Shown: positions 60,785 to 64,000 of the stretch, piece by piece
Position numbering within the stretch: position 1 is the first letter of the stretch
Layout of the letters: each line of letters starts with the position of its first letter
NCBI RefSeq assembly: GCF_030582395.1
Contig: NZ_CP104381.1
Location: forward strand, 3,038,001-3,102,000
Direction: 5' to 3'
Length of the DNA stretch: 64,000 nt
Source of the DNA: Ralstonia pickettii
GTDB lineage: Bacteria; Pseudomonadota; Gammaproteobacteria; Burkholderiales; Burkholderiaceae
Notes under the pieces: generated by a model
Database searches by the model: none
What the model was told of the DNA's origin: nothing
What the model saw: the letters and a program-made list of their open reading frames with translations, nothing else
Program-made: the position numbers and the translations under genes

Positions 60785-63553
60785 TTACCGGTCGCAGGTC
60801 AGCTCGACATGCTGCGGCGTGAGCTTGGCGGGGTTCCCCGCCCCGAGCTCGATGCGCCAGTCAGCTCCGTGCGAGGCAGCCACGTCGCGGCCATCCACGG
60901 TCGCCCGGCAGCGGGTTGCATTGGCAAAGCGGATGAACGGCCGCGTATAGCCGGCAACATCGACCGACAGGGAGCGGCCATCCGCACTGCGCCGCCAGTT
61001 CGACAGGCGGCCGCTGGCATCGCGCACGTAAGGCAGCGTCGGCCCATCGTTGTCCAGCGCAAAGCGTGCCGAGCCGCTCGTCAGATGGATATAGGAGCCA
61101 CCCGGACCCGCCGTGTAGCCCGCCACGTCGCGTGCATCCGCAAGACGCGGTACGCCGCGCCCGGACCAGCGCACGGTGCGCAGATCACCCGTGCCGCGCA
61201 CGACCCAGGCGTCGCCGTCACGCGCAATGGCCATGGTGCGGAAGTCGAGCACCTTGCGGATATAGTCCGACGCGTAGACCGGCATGACCGGCTGCGCGAC
61301 CGCCCAGTCGTACACCTGCCGCAGAGCCGTCACCGAGGCCAGCTTGGTGCCCGAGTACATGTGGTAATAAATGCCGATCGGCTTGAAGCGGTAAGGCTTT
61401 TCGGTCAGCTCGAACGTTTCGATGGCGCGCGAGAAACCGTAATACGGGCCGTGCCAGAGGTTGGTGTAGATGTTCTCGTTCTGGTCGGGCGCAAATACCT
61501 GGAACAGGCCATCGCCTTTGTCCACGCCCAGCGGCGCCACGGCCGTCCAGCTCGGGTTGGAGCGCGTGATGTAGGTGTCGCCGCCGTTCATGTTCAGCAC
61601 ACCGGCCTCGACGGTCTTTTGCACGGCAATCGGCGGCACCTGGCCGTTGCCGCTCCACAGCAGCACCTTTACCTGCTTGCCTGCGGGGGCCAGCTTGGTG
61701 TTGATGTAGTGGATGGAACCCGCGATCTCGCGATCGAAGCTGAAGCGGTAATTCGGAATGTTCAACGAGAAGGCGGTGTCGGTGCCTTCGGCCGTGGCGG
61801 CGGAGGCCGGATCGGGCGGATTGGTGGTGCGCAGCCAGTTGAACGGGTGAGAGAACGTATGGCTGGCCAGCTCCACGTAGGGCTGCGCAAAGAGCGTGCG
61901 CGCGATCGGCTCGAGCTGCGGCGTGAGCTTGGGATACACACCGTCGGCCGCCACTTCGCCTTCGATGATCGACACGGTGGTCGGCACCTTGTAGCGGTCC
62001 AGGATCTCGCGCAGCAATGCCTGGCCGGAAAACTCGCTCGGTGGAAACTCAGTGCGGGAGGCGAATCCGTCGCCGTCGATATGCACGGTCATCAGCCGGC
62101 GGCCGTTTTCCGTCGTGGTGTCAGGCACCGGCATGGCGGGCAGTTGCAGCGCGCGGCGCAGAAAATCGAGCGGCTGGATCACCCAGCGCGCCTGGTCGAC
62201 ATCGGGCATGCGGAACACGCCAAACGGCTGAAGCACGTAGCCGCCCCACGGCATGATGGCGGCCGCATCGTACGAGTAGCTGCCGGCCGAGAGCCGCAGC
62301 AGCGATTGCGACCCCGCCACGCCGGGGTCGACCTGCACGCCCACGGCCATGCGCCGATCCGGATGGGGCTGCAACTCAAAGCCGATCATGGGATCACGCG
62401 AGACGATGGCAAGCGGCCCCGCCGGTGCGCCGGGCACCGTTTGCAGATCGAGCATCTGCGCTGTGGAGGCATCCATGTTCAGCCCGAACTGGTTGAACAT
62501 CGCGACGCGCACCCCGGCAGTTATCGTGCGCCTGAGCCAAGATGCCCACGCACCGGGTCGCGATGCGTTGCCGTCAAACCAGGTGACGACACCGGCATAG
62601 CGATCGGGCGTGACGGTCGGCAACGGCTTGTTCGCGTCGGCAAATTCGGTGCGATAGCCGAGATAGTTGATGGGCATGGCCAGATAGAGCACCGACGGCG
62701 CGGTGTTGGTGCTGGTGCCGGGCTCCTGCGGCTCAACCAGCAGGATGCGGCGCGGCATCACTTCCAGCCGCCCGATGCCGATGAAGTCGGCGGCCGGCGT
62801 GGTCGCGTAGCTGCTGACGCCCGCTGCGCGCGCTACATTGGCGGTCTCACGCAGACAGGCACGGTTGTAGTTGGGGCAGTAGTCGAGCGCCACGGCGGGC
62901 AGGTGGTACTGCGTGCCGATGTTGCGCAGCGTGGCAATCCGCGCAGTGCGGTCGGCATCGGTCACGTCCATCAAGCCCTCGACGCCGGTGCGCTCACGCA
63001 CCAGCCCTTCCGTCACCACCCCGGACAACTGCGGTGCGAGCGTCTGGAGCCACGCCGTGCCACCGGCCAGCAACTTGGTCTGCGGTGCACGGGCATGCAA
63101 CGCCTGGACCAATGCTGCAACGGCATTCGCGGCATTCGCGGCATCGGGCGCGCTGCGCGAGAGCGTGTCCAGCCCATCCAGCAGGAAGCCTGCGTAGCCC
63201 TGCGCAACCAAGGGCGCAAAGACCTGGTCGATCACGTTGGCAGGCCAGGCGCTCGTGCGCATTGCGTCGGTCTGCTGCGTCAGGTCCACGCGGGCAAACC
63301 AGAGCGTGGGCGATGGTTGCTTCGGGTCGAAAGTGCCGGCCGTGGCCGGGTCCAGCACGACCCAGTCGAACGCTTGCAGTTCAGCGACGGGGACATCGCG
63401 GCCGTAGTAGAAGGCGATCTGGGGCTCTGCCGAAGCGGACGTCGCCGGCTGCTGTGCATGAGCCGTCGCAACGCCCAGCGCCAACGCCGCGACGCCCAGC
63501 CACATCGGCCACCGCCACGAAAACTTACCGCCCTTTGCCTGCGTGTCCTGCAT
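60785..63553 (-). CDS. pelA: PelA-like glycoside hydrolase/deacetylase of Pel-type exopolysaccharide synthesis
   Basis: The 922-residue secreted protein has a signal peptide (WPMWLGVAALALGVATAHAQ). An N-terminal TIM-barrel domain follows with the alpha-1,4-polygalactosaminidase pattern (ENVVLLDPATAG-like VVLDPATAGT, then GFLLDGLDTL). A central region and a polysaccharide deacetylase domain come next, with the metal-binding TVHIDGDGFASRTEF and ELASHTFSHPFNW (Asp and HxxxH); a C-terminal beta domain ends it. This is the PelA arrangement, which trims and deacetylates Pel polysaccharide. Other pel genes do not lie downstream within the window; if a cluster exists it must be to the right. GAGGA precedes the ATG at 63553. 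Confidence 0.88.
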   Translation of the reverse strand: MQDTQAKGGKFSWRWPMWLGVAALALGVATAHAQQPATSASAEPQIAFYYGRDVPVAELQAFDWVVLDPATAGTFDPKQPSPTLWFARVDLTQQTDAMRTSAWPANVIDQVFAPLVAQGYAGFLLDGLDTLSRSAPDAANAANAVAALVQALHARAPQTKLLAGGTAWLQTLAPQLSGVVTEGLVRERTGVEGLMDVTDADRTARIATLRNIGTQYHLPAVALDYCPNYNRACLRETANVARAAGVSSYATTPAADFIGIGRLEVMPRRILLVEPQEPGTSTNTAPSVLYLAMPINYLGYRTEFADANKPLPTVTPDRYAGVVTWFDGNASRPGAWASWLRRTITAGVRVAMFNQFGLNMDASTAQMLDLQTVPGAPAGPLAIVSRDPMIGFELQPHPDRRMAVGVQVDPGVAGSQSLLRLSAGSYSYDAAAIMPWGGYVLQPFGVFRMPDVDQARWVIQPLDFLRRALQLPAMPVPDTTTENGRRLMTVHIDGDGFASRTEFPPSEFSGQALLREILDRYKVPTTVSIIEGEVAADGVYPKLTPQLEPIARTLFAQPYVELASHTFSHPFNWLRTTNPPDPASAATAEGTDTAFSLNIPNYRFSFDREIAGSIHYINTKLAPAGKQVKVLLWSGNGQVPPIAVQKTVEAGVLNMNGGDTYITRSNPSWTAVAPLGVDKGDGLFQVFAPDQNENIYTNLWHGPYYGFSRAIETFELTEKPYRFKPIGIYYHMYSGTKLASVTALRQVYDWAVAQPVMPVYASDYIRKVLDFRTMAIARDGDAWVVRGTGDLRTVRWSGRGVPRLADARDVAGYTAGPGGSYIHLTSGSARFALDNDGPTLPYVRDASGRLSNWRRSADGRSLSVDVAGYTRPFIRFANATRCRATVDGRDVAASHGADWRIELGAGNPAKLTPQHVELTCDR

Positions 63554-63675
63554 CCCGGTCCTCGAAAAGCCATTCCGACGTGCATTGTGCCGGGCGGCCA
63601 TCCGATTGCAATGTCTATGGGCCGGGGCGCGCCCGCCAGGAGCCCCCTTTTGGAGACCCATGGCGGGGACTCGGC

Positions 63676-63903
63676 TCAGTAACCGACCGCAGTGTACTGG
63701 GGGAATTCCGTTTCAAACGCCCTCGCCAGATCGTCAGCGCTGGCGACTGCGGAAGTGTAGACAGCAGTTGTCGTGCCACTGTCGTAGGCCAGCGTGACTG
63801 CCCAGGCGGGGTGCGCCTGGTTGACGCGATCGCGTGCAGCCTGGGCCGCCAGTTGACCGGGGCCGTTATCAGGTTTGGTTCCGTAAACTTTGCAGTGGGA
63901 CAT
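63676..63903 (-). CDS. Small hypothetical protein (75 aa)
   Basis: The 75-residue soluble protein begins SHCKVYGTKPDNGPGQLAAQ, and contains VTLAYDSGTTTAVYTSA; family unknown to me. GGAG lies ahead of the ATG at 63903. It is transcribed in the same direction as pelA, 122 bp upstream, but whether they are cotranscribed is not clear. No signal peptide or membrane helix. Confidence 0.6.
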   Translation of the reverse strand: MSHCKVYGTKPDNGPGQLAAQAARDRVNQAHPAWAVTLAYDSGTTTAVYTSAVASADDLARAFETEFPQYTAVGY

Positions 63904-64000
63904 GGCATTCACTCCGAGGATGGGGAAGGAATGCCGCCAACGCACGGGCGAGAACACGCTCGGTCTGGCTGGTCTGCGTTTCTCAACGATACGGGCGAAC

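Noticed and set aside
60719..63682. 987-codon plus-strand frame opposite the pelA-like gene
   Set aside because: Shadow frame; the minus-strand protein has a signal peptide and catalytic motifs.

Overview
The window is 64 kb of GC-rich, densely coding chromosome from a betaproteobacterium of the Burkholderiaceae, most like Ralstonia. The evidence is a Gram-negative trimeric porin, a TctC/Bug tripartite-tricarboxylate binding protein, a HiPIP with a Tat leader, a one-piece indolepyruvate oxidoreductase, a gspGHIJKLMNDEF type II secretion cluster with divergent gspC, and a PelA homologue. This is reading by eye; no database search was run. The gene content is mostly chromosomal housekeeping and accessory metabolism. 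No IS element, integrase, prophage or CRISPR array was found.

Layout. 1-585: 3' end of a hybrid sensor kinase (REC-Hpt). 731-6107: a catabolic operon of flavin monooxygenase, SDR, alpha/beta hydrolase and di-iron-type metal hydrolase, facing a convergent MerR regulator. 6482-8679: two translationally coupled tandem paralogues of an unknown exported family, preceded by a structured ~190-bp repeat. 8698-10182: a small periplasmic protein and a membrane-anchored di-haem cytochrome c. 10564-13294: tRNA-Arg(CCG), hisC, HiPIP and an orphan kdpE-like regulator. 13301-16402: Bug receptor, porin and a small repeat-bearing secreted protein. 16536-20485: paoABC-type periplasmic aldehyde oxidoreductase. 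20649-26633: exported M20 peptidase, DUF1835 protein, kefF-kefC and a GNAT enzyme. 26834-30191: cupin plus an islet of small genes, with a LysM/lysozyme-fold protein overlapping a small secreted Cys-rich protein (possible effector and immunity pair). 30342-32093: Lrp regulator divergent from hpd. 32315-32932: exported EF-hand protein. 33071-45429: type II secretion system. 45465-45945: two further copies of the structured repeat, in inverted orientation. 46004-52091: PNPOx-like protein divergent from a MocR regulator, then indolepyruvate ferredoxin oxidoreductase. 52169-58586: sbcB, D-lactate-type dehydrogenase, HD protein, Crp/Fnr regulator, MFS transporter and a ferritin-like protein. 58676-63903: chemoreceptor, pelA homologue and a small unknown gene.

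How the genes work together. The 731-6107 operon looks like stepwise oxidation of a ketone or fatty compound followed by ester hydrolysis. hpd with its Lrp regulator and the indolepyruvate oxidoreductase both belong to aromatic amino-acid catabolism. kefF and kefC form an electrophile-triggered potassium efflux unit. The T2SS cluster encodes the full inner-membrane platform, pseudopilus and secretin except the prepilin peptidase GspO, which must be encoded elsewhere. The most interesting non-genic signal is the ~190-bp repeat found three times. Its arms vary in a compensatory way, so the hairpin itself appears to be conserved.
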